Shown: positions 23,342-31,412, counted from the stretch's first letter. The stretch: 43,817 bases of DNA from Candidatus Pelagibacter sp. (GCA_028404615.1 JAOOBT010000007.1:1-43817); one strand, 5' to 3'. Notes: generated by a model not told the origin, from the sequence alone. Made by a program: numbers and translations.

Positions 23342-24071
23342 TGATAAAAATATTTAATTCTTCGAATCCAAAGTTTTGTAGTTTAATGTAGTCATTTTTT
23401 AATAAAATAACAGAGGTATATGGACCTAAAATAACTTGAGTTTTTTTATTGTTTACTCTTTTTAACTTCAATTTTTTACTGTTTAACCCTGTTACTTCTT
23501 TAACGATTCTCTGTCTTAAAAATTTTGCCGTATCGAATGAATAGAAAGTTGCTATATTAATGAATATTTTATCAGTTTTGTTGTTGTTTTTTATTTTTTT
23601 ATCTTTAGATATGTTGGAAATTTGAACTGAAGCAACTGGGGCTTTAGATGGAACTTTTTTTTCTTCATTGTAAATTTTTGCTTTTTTGGCAACAAAGGAT
23701 TTGTTTTTTTTTATCTCAATAATTTCTAATAGAGGTAAATCTAAATCTAAGTCAAGTTTCTTAGCTACAGGTTCCGTAATCAATACTTTATAAAAATCAG
23801 GGTATTTTATTCTTTTAACATTCTTTAGAACAACGCTCTTTTTATTTTTTGGATTTATTATTTTCAATAAAGTGCCTGTCCTCAGATACTGATGAGATAT
23901 TTGTAAAATATCATTATTCATACTTCCCTTTATAATTTTTTCCTTAAAATCATTATCATTATATATAAAAGCAAAGCCTTTAGCCGTATAAGGCTGTTTT
24001 TTATTTAACGTGGAAAATTGTGGGGAACAAGAAAGAATTATAAAAAAAAATAAAAATAATCTAAATTTCAT
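23334..24071 (-). CDS. RlpA-like lipoprotein with C-terminal SPOR domain
   Basis: 245 residues. The first 15 residues form a lipoprotein signal (LFFFIILSCSPQ, lipidation at C15). A middle region of about 30-115 (PYTAKGF, LRTGTLLKIINPKNKKSVVLKNV, TEPVAKKLDLDL) has the spacing of the double-psi beta-barrel of RlpA, then a Lys-rich linker, then a SPOR peptidoglycan-binding domain at about 170-245 (INIATFYSFDTAKFLRQRI and VILGPYTSVILLKN). RlpA cleaves naked glycan strands at the septum, but the ASWYG / TASGE-type catalytic segments are not seen here, so it may only bind glycan. Gene order with the transglycosylase and dac supports the assignment. Overlaps the transglycosylase gene by 11 bases and dac by 8. 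Confidence 0.72.
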   Translation of the reverse strand: MKFRLFLFFFIILSCSPQFSTLNKKQPYTAKGFAFIYNDNDFKEKIIKGSMNNDILQISHQYLRTGTLLKIINPKNKKSVVLKNVKRIKYPDFYKVLITEPVAKKLDLDLDLPLLEIIEIKKNKSFVAKKAKIYNEEKKVPSKAPVASVQISNISKDKKIKNNNKTDKIFINIATFYSFDTAKFLRQRIVKEVTGLNSKKLKLKRVNNKKTQVILGPYTSVILLKNDYIKLQNFGFEELNIFINE

Positions 24072-25071
24072 CTTTGAAACTTTCTTTTAAAGTGCAAACA
24101 GCTAATGCAAATCTTAATGATCTATTCCAGTTTAAAATTTTTTCGTAGTTTTCAAAAATAATATAAGCTGGAGATAAAGTTTCGGCTCCTGGAATTATAT
24201 CTTTATCAGGAATAATAATGGCTACTACTGGATTATGCTGTATATTTAAATTTTCGTAGTCTTTTATATATTTTTTAAAAAAATTAAATTTTTTTTTATT
24301 TTTAATTTTCCTTGCCGATGAGTTCAGATATTTTTTTGGAATATCATCTTTTAATTCTATCTTGAAAAAACATGGTTGATTTTTTTTCCACCCTATTGTT
24401 TTTAAATAATTAGCTGCAGAAGCAAATGAGTCTTCAATATTTTTTAACTCTATTACTTTATTATTATTATAATCTATAGCATAATTTCTTATAGTTCTGG
24501 GCATAAATTGGAAATTACCAAAGGCGCCTGCCCAGGATCCAAATAAAATATCTTTATCAATGATTTTCCTGTCTACTAGTTTTAATAAAATTAACAGTTC
24601 TTCAGTAAAAAATTCACTTCTCCGCTTATCAAAGCTTAAAGTTGCAAGAGACGAAATTATATCCATCTTGCCTAAATATTTTCCAAAATTTGTTTCTATA
24701 CCCATTAAAGATAACAATAATTCCTTTTCTACCTCAAAATCTCTTTCAATTGTTTCTATAACTTTCTTTTGCTTGCCATAAAGTTTTACTCCTTCTCTAA
24801 TTTTTCGTTTTGAGGATCTTTTTTTAATGTATGTAAATGTATCTTCGTAAAATTCAGGTTGATATCGATCATATTCAATCACTTTAGGTAAAAACTTTGC
24901 TTCAGACATAATTTCGTTAACAACTTTTTCAGATACTCCGGAATTTATAGCTCTAATTTTAAAATTTGATACCCACTTATTAAAGTCATCACCCGCTAAC
25001 GATTGCGTTATCATCATTAAGTGTAAAATGGATATACTTAAAAAAAATTTAAACATTTTTCTAATTATCAT
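24061..25071 (-). CDS. Lytic murein transglycosylase (MltB family, GH103)
   Basis: 336 residues with a signal peptide (about 1-26, ending SLAGDD). Catalytic Glu is E126 in MGIETNFG, followed by the family blocks LATLSFDKRRSEFF, GSWAGAFGNFQFMPRT and DSFASAANYLKTIGW. The enzyme cleaves MurNAc-GlcNAc bonds with formation of 1,6-anhydro ends in the periplasm. There is no lipobox Cys, so it is probably soluble. First gene of an eight-gene minus-strand operon running to the MBL hydrolase. The first codons could also start at Met6 (MFKFFLS), which gives a more usual signal peptide. Confidence 0.92.
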   Translation of the reverse strand: MIIRKMFKFFLSISILHLMMITQSLAGDDFNKWVSNFKIRAINSGVSEKVVNEIMSEAKFLPKVIEYDRYQPEFYEDTFTYIKKRSSKRKIREGVKLYGKQKKVIETIERDFEVEKELLLSLMGIETNFGKYLGKMDIISSLATLSFDKRRSEFFTEELLILLKLVDRKIIDKDILFGSWAGAFGNFQFMPRTIRNYAIDYNNNKVIELKNIEDSFASAANYLKTIGWKKNQPCFFKIELKDDIPKKYLNSSARKIKNKKKFNFFKKYIKDYENLNIQHNPVVAIIIPDKDIIPGAETLSPAYIIFENYEKILNWNRSLRFALAVCTLKESFKDEI

Positions 25072-25113
25072 AATTAATTAGTATTAACTAGTTATTCAAA
25101 GTCCACTTATTTA

Positions 25114-25142
25114 TTGTTATTTAAGCTCTTTGATAGTATTAA
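25114..25142 (+). promoter_or_regulatory. Candidate sigma70 promoter of tRNA-Ser
   Basis: TTGTTA (25114-25119) and TATTAA (25137-25142) are separated by 17 bases. The mature tRNA begins 20 bases after the -10 element, leaving a leader of about a dozen bases. The same 91-base spacer must also hold the promoter of the divergent transglycosylase operon, for which no clear match was found. Confidence 0.5.
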
Positions 25143-25162
25143 AGAACCTAAATTGATTTCAA

Positions 25163-25252
25163 GGAGAGGTGGCTGAGCGGTTGAAAGCACTGGTCTTGAA
25201 AACCAGCAACGGGGCAACTCGTTCGTGGGTTCGAATCCCACCCTCTCCGCCA
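25163..25252 (+). tRNA. tRNA-Ser(TGA)
   Basis: A class II tRNA of 90 bases: acceptor GGAGAGG / CCTCTCC, D arm with GCTGAGCGG, anticodon stem CTGGT / ACCAG around CTTGAAA (anticodon TGA), a long variable arm, T arm GTGGGTTCGAATCCCAC, discriminator G and an encoded CCA. The CCA ends exactly one base before the convergent sdhE stop codon. Confidence 0.98.
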
Positions 25253-25510
25253 TTAAAGTTTAAAATTTTTAAATATTTTAGAAACAGCGTTTTTATCAAT
25301 TTCATTTTTTTTTATATCATGGTGATAAAAATTCAAAATTGTTTCATCATCAAAGCTTAAGAATTTATCTAATTCTATTAGCTGTTTTTCATCAAAGTTA
25401 TCAATGTGTTTATTAACAAAAGAACTTAATAAAATATCCATTTCTTTTGTTCCTCTGTACCCTGCACGATAAATTAATTTTTTTTTAAAAATTTCTAATT
25501 TACTGTTCAT
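25253..25510 (-). CDS. sdhE: Succinate dehydrogenase assembly factor SdhE (Sdh5/DUF339)
   Basis: 85 residues. The N-terminal helix carries the family's RGxxE motif (R19 G20, E23) within LIYRAGYRGTKEMDILL, the surface used to flavinylate succinate dehydrogenase SdhA. The remainder is the small five-helix bundle with FLSFDDETILNF, where D/E residues of LLxxxDxD are partly retained. Divergent from recG with a 33-base spacer, an arrangement conserved in alphaproteobacteria, which supports the call. Its stop codon directly abuts the 3' end of tRNA-Ser. Confidence 0.9.
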   Translation of the reverse strand: MNSKLEIFKKKLIYRAGYRGTKEMDILLSSFVNKHIDNFDEKQLIELDKFLSFDDETILNFYHHDIKKNEIDKNAVSKIFKNFKL

Positions 25511-25543
25511 ATTATTATAATATACATAATTTAATCATTAAAA

Positions 25544-27583
25544 ATGAAAAAAGATTTTATATTCAAAAACATTAATAACCTGAAAGGGGTAGGCCCTCAA
25601 TTATCAAGGTATCTTAAAAATAAAAGGATAGAAAAAATAAAAGATGTTATTCTTAATTTGCCTTATTCAGAAACTGATAGATCAAAAATTTCTAAATTAA
25701 ATTCATTAGAGATTGGGAAAATTCAGTCTATAAAGGTGAAAGTAATAAAATTGAATTTTCCAAGAATAAGAAATCTACCGAATAAAATTAATTGTGAGGA
25801 TGAGACTGGTAAAATTGATATTGTTTATTTTAATAGTCGTGAGGGATACTTAAGGAAATTATTTCCATTAAATAGTTGGATAATAATAAGTGGAAAAATA
25901 GGTTACTTTAATAAAAAATACCAAATAACAAACCCTGATTATGTTACTTCTTTAGAAAATGAAGATTACGTGATTAAAAATATTCCCAAATATAATTTAA
26001 CTAAGGGGATAAATGAAAAAAAATATAGATCTATAAGTGAACAAGTAATCAATAATTTACCACATATAGATGATTGGATAGATATAAATTTTATCAAAAA
26101 AAATAAGTTGATTGGCTGGAACGAAGGAATTAAGAAACTTCATACATCAAATGAAGCTAAGGATTTGCAATCTAGTAGTTTTAGAAGATTGGTATTTGAC
26201 GAATTATGCGCAAATTTCTTGGCATTATCTGAAAATAGAAAAAGAATTAAAAAAACGAAATCTCCTAAAAAATTTAGCAGCAAATTATCTGAACTAACTA
26301 TAAAAAAATTACCTTTTAAATTAACAGAAAGTCAAACTAAAGCACTAAATGAAATTAAATATGATCTCGCAAGTGCTTTTAGAATGTTTAGAATTATTCA
26401 GGGGGATGTAGGCTCTGGTAAGACAATAGTATCATTATTGACAATTTTAAACGTTATAGAAAGTGGATATCAATGTGCTCTAATGTCTCCAACTGAAATT
26501 TTATCTAGGCAACACTTTGATTTATTTAAAAAAATTTTCCAAAATAAAATAAAAGTTGAATTTTTGACTGGAAAAACTGAGCCTAAAAAAAGAAAAGATA
26601 TTTTAAAAGATATTAAAAATGGAGAAATAGATTGTCTAATAGGAACGCATGCTCTTTTCCAAAAAAAAATAGAATTTAAAAAGCTTGGATTAACAGTAAT
26701 TGATGAACAACATAAATTTGGGGTAAGACAGAGAAGTGAGTTAGCAAATAAGGGTGGGAATGATTGTGATGTATTACTTATGTCTGCAACTCCAATACCA
26801 AGAACTATGATGATGTCTTTGTATGGTGATATGGATATTTCAAAAATAAATGAAAAACCTGCAAAAAGAAAAAAAATAATTACTTTGAGTAAACCGGAAA
26901 ATAAAATTAATGAAATTTGGCCTTTTATAAAAAAACAAATAGACAACGATAATCAGGTTTTTTGGGTTTGCCCATTAATTGAGGAGTCATCTTTTTTAGA
27001 CTATTCCTCAGCTAAAAAAAAATTTGAATTAATAAATAAAAAATTTCCAAATAAAGTTGGTCTTATACACGGTGCCTTAAATAAAGAAGATAGAGACCGA
27101 ATTTTAAATAAATTTTTAAATAAAGAATTATCTATACTTGTCTCAACAACTGTTATTGAAGTGGGTATAGATTTTCCTAATGCTAATTTAATAATTATTG
27201 AAAATGCAAATAAATTTGGTCTTGCTCAGCTACATCAATTAAGAGGAAGAGTTGGAAGAGGAGAAAAACAAGGAAATTGTATTTTATTATTTAAAGACGG
27301 ACTTAGTAAAAATGCAATTAAAAGAATTAAAATTCTAAAAAATTCAGATGATGGTTTTTTTATTGCTGAGGAAGATCTGAAGTTAAGAGGTTTTGGTGAT
27401 TTAATCGGATATCAACAAAGTGGATTAAAAAATTTTAGATTTGCAGATCTCGTTGCTCACGAAGATTTATTTGAGTTAGCTGAAAAATATATTAAAAATA
27501 TTGATAAAGTTGATCTTGTAAAATATTCATTTTTGTTAAAACTTTTTGATAAAGCAGAAATAATTAATGTAAATGAAATTTAA
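25544..27583 (+). CDS. recG: ATP-dependent DNA helicase RecG
   Basis: 679 residues. An N-terminal wedge/OB-fold domain (about 1-230) starts with NINNLKGVGPQLSRYL; the helicase core has Walker A GDVGSGKT (287-294), DEQH box at 387-390 in DEQHKFG, motif III SATPIPRT, and motif VI QLRGRVGRG. RecG remodels stalled replication forks and Holliday junctions. It ends in a DLxELA-type C-terminal helix (EDLFELAEKY), as usual. Divergent from sdhE; its last 4 bases overlap the convergent DUF502 gene. Confidence 0.97.
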   Translation: MKKDFIFKNINNLKGVGPQLSRYLKNKRIEKIKDVILNLPYSETDRSKISKLNSLEIGKIQSIKVKVIKLNFPRIRNLPNKINCEDETGKIDIVYFNSREGYLRKLFPLNSWIIISGKIGYFNKKYQITNPDYVTSLENEDYVIKNIPKYNLTKGINEKKYRSISEQVINNLPHIDDWIDINFIKKNKLIGWNEGIKKLHTSNEAKDLQSSSFRRLVFDELCANFLALSENRKRIKKTKSPKKFSSKLSELTIKKLPFKLTESQTKALNEIKYDLASAFRMFRIIQGDVGSGKTIVSLLTILNVIESGYQCALMSPTEILSRQHFDLFKKIFQNKIKVEFLTGKTEPKKRKDILKDIKNGEIDCLIGTHALFQKKIEFKKLGLTVIDEQHKFGVRQRSELANKGGNDCDVLLMSATPIPRTMMMSLYGDMDISKINEKPAKRKKIITLSKPENKINEIWPFIKKQIDNDNQVFWVCPLIEESSFLDYSSAKKKFELINKKFPNKVGLIHGALNKEDRDRILNKFLNKELSILVSTTVIEVGIDFPNANLIIIENANKFGLAQLHQLRGRVGRGEKQGNCILLFKDGLSKNAIKRIKILKNSDDGFFIAEEDLKLRGFGDLIGYQQSGLKNFRFADLVAHEDLFELAEKYIKNIDKVDLVKYSFLLKLFDKAEIINVNEI

Positions 27584-28194
27584 TCAATGTTTGTTGTTCC
27601 GGCTGAAACAATAAATTTAGATGCTTGCTCAAAAGAAACATCCAAAAATATCAAGTCTTTTTTGGGCACCATTAATAAAAAACCACTCGTAGGATTGGGA
27701 GTGGTAGGTACGAAAACATTTATAATATCCTCTTTAACTTCATTTTTGATTAAACCATCATTTTCTTTAGTAGCAAAACCAACAGCCCATAAACCTTTCC
27801 TTGGATATTCTAATAAAACTACACTTTTTTGTTTGTTATCCGATTTGGTAAAGCTTTCGGTCATTTGTCCTATAGCAGAATAAATTGTTCTAAGAATAGG
27901 TATCTTTTTTAAAATATTATTAAATAATTCAAAAAATTTTTTCCCCAAAAAAGAAAGTGAAAGCCAACCAATAAGAGTTATAATGAATAGCGCAATCAAT
28001 ATTTCTACTCCTGGAATATTGAATGGTAAATAATTATTCGGATTTATTTCCTTTGGTATTACTTTTCCCGAAATCCTTATCAAAAAAAGAGTAAGGTATA
28101 GAGTTATACCTATTGGAATAAGAACAACAATACCAGCTATAAAATTGTTTCTTAATTTTGCAAATAAAGATTTTTTTATATTCGTTTTAGACAT
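27580..28194 (-). CDS. DUF502-family integral membrane protein
   Basis: 204 residues. Two transmembrane segments are visible, about 15-40 (NFIAGIVVLIPIGITLYLTLFLI) and about 55-80 (IPGVEILIALFIITLIGWLSLSFLGKKF), followed by a conserved soluble part with IPILRTIYSAIGQMTESF, VVLLEYPRKGLWAVGFAT, VFVPTTPNPTSGFLLMVPKKD, all hallmarks of DUF502. The function of the family is not established. In many alphaproteobacteria it lies beside recG, as here (convergent, 4-base overlap). Divergent from the M48 peptidase across a 90-base spacer. Confidence 0.93.
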   Translation of the reverse strand: MSKTNIKKSLFAKLRNNFIAGIVVLIPIGITLYLTLFLIRISGKVIPKEINPNNYLPFNIPGVEILIALFIITLIGWLSLSFLGKKFFELFNNILKKIPILRTIYSAIGQMTESFTKSDNKQKSVVLLEYPRKGLWAVGFATKENDGLIKNEVKEDIINVFVPTTPNPTSGFLLMVPKKDLIFLDVSFEQASKFIVSAGTTNID

Positions 28195-28284
28195 TTTATT
28201 AAGTGTAGCTAGAGTATATTATGAAAATTATAATTAAAATAAAAATTGCAATTAATAATTTATTATTTAAAATCATGAGTTAAA

Positions 28285-29118
28285 ATGTATAACATAAATA
28301 GAAGAAAATTTCTCGGCTATTTTGGCTGTAGTTGTTGTTCGTTAATACTACCGTCATGCTCAACCGTTCCAATTACAGATAGAAAACAACTAAGCATTAT
28401 TCCTGAAGCACGAATAAATAATCAGGCTGCAGCAGCCTATGAAACATTTAGAAGTAAAACAAAATTAATAACAAGTGGTTCACAGCTAAATGAAATAAGA
28501 GAAATCGGTAAAAAAATAGAATTTGCGGTTAGTGCTTTTTTCGAAAATCAAGGAAAAGAAGATCCTACAAAAAATTTTGGATGGGATTACATACTCGTTG
28601 ATAATGACAAAGTTGTTAATGCCTGGTGTATGCCTGGCGGTAAAATTGCTGTTTACACTGGACTGCTTAAAATTACAAAAAATACTCACGCTCTCTCAAT
28701 TGTAATGGGACATGAAATTGCACATGCAGTAGCAAGACATTCTCTTGAAAGAATGAGTCACGCAATGACTATAAATTTGGGTACAACTGTGGCAGATATT
28801 TTTTTAGGTGGTGCAATTAATAGAACAAGAAACACTGTTGGTCAAAATACTGGTCTAGATATCTTTCAATTAGGTATAATGAATCCTTTTGGACGAAAAC
28901 AAGAAACTGAAGCTGACTATTTGGGGTTAATTTTTTCATCTTTATCTGGGTACGATATTAGAGAATCAACTAAGTTATGGGAAAGAATGGCTAAAAAAAA
29001 TCAAGGGAAAGAGCCTCCTGTTTTTTTAAGTACACATCCAAGCAGCAAGAAAAGAATTGAAAATTTAAATAATTGGATCGATGAAGTTATTGTTAATTAT
29101 CCACCAATAAAAACTTAA
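28285..29118 (+). CDS. M48-family metallopeptidase, predicted Tat-exported lipoprotein
   Basis: 277 residues. Zinc site HEIAH (143-147) with the third ligand in ETEADYLG (E209). The N-terminus holds a twin-arginine motif (R6 R7 in NRRKFLG), a Cys-rich hydrophobic stretch and a lipobox LPSC with lipidation at C25, so it is predicted to be a lipoprotein delivered through Tat and anchored on the periplasmic side. M48 lipoproteins such as BepA/LoiP act in outer-membrane protein quality control; this one most resembles the short, single-domain relatives without TPR repeats. tatABC is present in the same window. Its last codons take part in a 9-bp hairpin that runs into the convergent tRNA-Lys. Confidence 0.9.
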   Translation: MYNINRRKFLGYFGCSCCSLILPSCSTVPITDRKQLSIIPEARINNQAAAAYETFRSKTKLITSGSQLNEIREIGKKIEFAVSAFFENQGKEDPTKNFGWDYILVDNDKVVNAWCMPGGKIAVYTGLLKITKNTHALSIVMGHEIAHAVARHSLERMSHAMTINLGTTVADIFLGGAINRTRNTVGQNTGLDIFQLGIMNPFGRKQETEADYLGLIFSSLSGYDIRESTKLWERMAKKNQGKEPPVFLSTHPSSKKRIENLNNWIDEVIVNYPPIKT

Positions 29119-29127
29119 TTATTGGTG
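29102..29127. repeat. Perfect 9-bp hairpin bridging the M48 stop and the tRNA-Lys 3' end
   Basis: CACCAATAA (29102-29110) and TTATTGGTG (29119-29127) pair perfectly around an 8-base loop that contains the TAA stop. The right arm includes the encoded CCA and discriminator base of the convergent tRNA-Lys. No T-run follows on either strand, so it would not be a standard intrinsic terminator, though it may still serve to end the two convergent transcripts. Confidence 0.6.
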
Positions 29128-29198
29128 AGCCCTGATGGACTCGAACCATCGACACCCTCCTTAAAAGGGAGGTGCTCTACCAACTGAGCTAAGGGCCC
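29123..29198 (-). tRNA. tRNA-Lys(TTT)
   Basis: 76 bases on the minus strand: acceptor GGGCCCT / AGGGCTC (one G-U pair), D arm with AGCTCAGTTGGTAGAGC, anticodon stem CCTCC / GGAGG around CTTTTAA (anticodon TTT), T arm GATGGTTCGAGTCCATC, discriminator A and an encoded CCA. It follows tgt by 45 bases on the same strand. Confidence 0.98.
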
Positions 29199-29212
29199 TT
29201 AAAGATTGTTCT

Positions 29213-29239
29213 TTTATATATTAATCAATAAAATTTCAA
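29213..29239 (-). promoter_or_regulatory. Possible promoter of tRNA-Lys
   Basis: On the minus strand TTGAAA (29234-29239) and TATAAA (29213-29218) lie 15 bases apart, shorter than the ideal 17, with the tRNA starting 14 bases after the -10 element. Readthrough from tgt is the alternative source of the transcript. Confidence 0.4.
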
Positions 29240-29243
29240 ATAA

Positions 29244-30359
29244 TTAATTAAATAAATTTATGTATTTTTTATAGAAAGATTTAAAGGTTCCATTTTTGAT
29301 ATTTTTTTGGATTTCGCCCATAAATTGTTGGTAAAAATAAATATTATGTAAAGAAATAAGCATTGATGCCATCATTTCATTAGATTTGATTAAATGATTA
29401 AGGTAGGCTTTAGAATACTTATTTAGGTCCCTTATGTCACAGTTAGTATCCAAAGGAGTTTGATCTTTCTGATACTTTGAATTTTTTAAATTTATTTTTC
29501 CATTCCATGTAAAAGCCAAACCTGTTCTTCCCGATCTGGTAGGCATTACACAATCGAACATATCTATTCCTTCATTTACTGCACCAAGAATATCTGAAGG
29601 TGTGCCAACACCCATAAGATATCTAGGTTTATTTTTAGGCAAGTAATCTGTCGTCTCATTTAAAATTTGGAACATATCTGACTGTTTTTCTCCAACAGCC
29701 AAACCTCCCATTGCATAACCATTAAAATCTATTTCAATTAATTTTTCTATACTCTCAATCCTCAAATCTTTATATAAGCCGCCTTGAACTATCCCGAACA
29801 AGGCTTTTGACTTGTCGTTTCCAAATTCTATTTTGCTTCTTTTCGCCCAATTAGTAGATACATTGATTGCACTTGATAAAATCTTTTTATCTGATGTGAG
29901 TTTTGGACATTCATCTAAAACCATAATTATATCAGAATTAATTGATTTTTGAACTTGTATACTTTTTTCCGGACTTAGTATTATTTTTTTTCCATCTAAA
30001 TGAGATTTAAAAATAGCTCCAATTTTTAAATCAATTTTATTTAATTTTGATAGTGACATGATTTGATATCCGCCTGAGTCTGTTAAAATTGGATTATTCC
30101 AATTCATAAAGCTGTGTAGTCCGTTGAATTCATTAAGAACCTCGACACCAGGTCTAAGTAACAAATGATACGTATTACCTAGAATAATTTGTGTGTTTGT
30201 TTTTAAAATATCTTCTGAAAATATTCCTTTTACAGTACCTTGTGTTCCAACAGGCATAAAAGCAGGCGTATCAACAATACCTTTGGGTGTATGAATTTTT
30301 CCAAGTCTAGCTTTGTCGTCTTGAGCGATCAACTCAAAAGAAAATTCTCTAGTAAGCAT
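29244..30359 (-). CDS. tgt: Queuine/preQ1 tRNA-ribosyltransferase
   Basis: 371 residues, the normal bacterial Tgt length. The catalytic core is complete: D94 in DSGGYQ, and the nucleophile D269 in MFDCVMPTRSGRTG, with VQGG and GGLAVGE substrate loops. Tgt swaps guanine at wobble position 34 for preQ1 in tRNAs for Asp, Asn, His and Tyr. The C-terminal zinc site normally reads CxCxxC plus a His; here only C307 and H338 remain, the other two Cys positions being I309 and L312, so zinc binding is probably weakened or lost although the surrounding YSKAYLNHL fold is kept. It lies 6 bases after the cyclophilin gene and upstream of tRNA-Lys. Confidence 0.95.
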   Translation of the reverse strand: MLTREFSFELIAQDDKARLGKIHTPKGIVDTPAFMPVGTQGTVKGIFSEDILKTNTQIILGNTYHLLLRPGVEVLNEFNGLHSFMNWNNPILTDSGGYQIMSLSKLNKIDLKIGAIFKSHLDGKKIILSPEKSIQVQKSINSDIIMVLDECPKLTSDKKILSSAINVSTNWAKRSKIEFGNDKSKALFGIVQGGLYKDLRIESIEKLIEIDFNGYAMGGLAVGEKQSDMFQILNETTDYLPKNKPRYLMGVGTPSDILGAVNEGIDMFDCVMPTRSGRTGLAFTWNGKINLKNSKYQKDQTPLDTNCDIRDLNKYSKAYLNHLIKSNEMMASMLISLHNIYFYQQFMGEIQKNIKNGTFKSFYKKYINLFN

Positions 30360-30365
30360 TAAATT

Positions 30366-30926
30366 TTACTTGGATCTTATAGAAATTATTTTATCAGGAT
30401 TAGAAACGGATCCACTATTAGGGTCCCCTTTTTTAATTTTATCTATGAACTCCATTCCTTTTACAACTTTACCAAATGCTGAATATTGTCTATCTAAATG
30501 TGGAGCAGAATCAAAACAAATAAAAAATTGACTGTTAGCACTGTTTGGATCTGCTGACCTAGCTGCTGAAAGTATTCCTCTCGTATGAGCTATATCTGTA
30601 AACTCTGCTTTTAAATTGGGCAAATCAGAACCACCTGTTCCAGCTAGAGATAAATTAAAATCCGCGCTATTAGAGTTCCCAAATTTTACATCTCCAGTTT
30701 GAGCCATAAAACCATCAATAACTCTATGAAAAACTACACCATCATATTTTCCACTATCAGATAATTCTTTAAATCTTTTAACATGATTTGGTGCTTTGTC
30801 TGGGTATAATTCAATTTCGACATCGCCGTAAGATAGTTTTAAAATCATAAAATTTTTTTGAGCAAGCGTATTTGTATTTAGTAAACCAAAAAATAATATA
30901 AATAAATAGAAAATTTTTTTCATCAA
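30366..30926 (-). CDS. Peptidyl-prolyl cis-trans isomerase, cyclophilin type, exported
   Basis: 186 residues with a signal peptide of about 22 residues (MKKIFYLFILFFGLLNTNTLA). The cyclophilin core includes the catalytic Arg in FHRVIDGFMAQTGD near 70-83, then the AMAR-like SAARSADPNSANSQFFI segment and the HLDRQYSAFGKV end, which are diagnostic. It speeds proline isomerisation, here predicted to act on periplasmic proteins. Starts in the ATGA overlap with coaD and lies 6 bases before tgt. Start may be the first or second Met. Confidence 0.94.
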   Translation of the reverse strand: MMKKIFYLFILFFGLLNTNTLAQKNFMILKLSYGDVEIELYPDKAPNHVKRFKELSDSGKYDGVVFHRVIDGFMAQTGDVKFGNSNSADFNLSLAGTGGSDLPNLKAEFTDIAHTRGILSAARSADPNSANSQFFICFDSAPHLDRQYSAFGKVVKGMEFIDKIKKGDPNSGSVSNPDKIISIRSK

Positions 30927-31411
30927 TATTTAATTTTAAGCATTTTTACAGTTGATTTTGTTACGAATCTATCAATATTTCCACCTAAACTAGCAATTTC
31001 TTTTACAAATTTAGATGAGATAATTTGGTTTTCTACATCTGACATAAGAAACATTGTTTCAATATTTGAGTTTAATTTTTTATTCATACCAGCTAATTGA
31101 AACTCATATTCAAAATCTGAAACGGCTCTTAAACCTCTTATAATTGTACCAGCTTTATATTTTTTGCAAAGACTAATAGTAAGATTGTCAAAAGATATTA
31201 CTTTTATTTTTTTTTTATTAAGTCTTAAATCTTTAAATAAAGAATTATTAATAATATCTATTCTCTCATCTATAGAAAAGTGATAGTTTTTATTAATATT
31301 GTCAGTTGTGGCAACAATTAATTTATCAAATACATTGAGTGACTTTTTTATAACGTCTATGTGTCCATATGTTATTGGATCAAATGTGCCAGGGTAAATC
31401 GCAGTTTTCAT
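30923..31411 (-). CDS. coaD: Phosphopantetheine adenylyltransferase
   Basis: 162 residues from the chosen start. The nucleotidyltransferase signature YPGTFDPITYGHIDVI lies at the very N-terminus, with T/H of the TxGH motif in place; IIRGLRAVSDFEYEFQ near 80-95 and the C-terminal SSKFVKEIASLGG segment are also diagnostic. The enzyme makes dephospho-CoA from phosphopantetheine and ATP. An upstream Met (base 31432) would add 7 residues and run into gyrA, but in the family the protein begins directly before AIYPGTFDP, so the ATG at 31411, one base after the gyrA stop, is preferred. Overlaps the cyclophilin gene by 4 bases. Confidence 0.95.
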   Translation of the reverse strand: MKTAIYPGTFDPITYGHIDVIKKSLNVFDKLIVATTDNINKNYHFSIDERIDIINNSLFKDLRLNKKKIKVISFDNLTISLCKKYKAGTIIRGLRAVSDFEYEFQLAGMNKKLNSNIETMFLMSDVENQIISSKFVKEIASLGGNIDRFVTKSTVKMLKIKY

Positions 31412-31412
31412 A

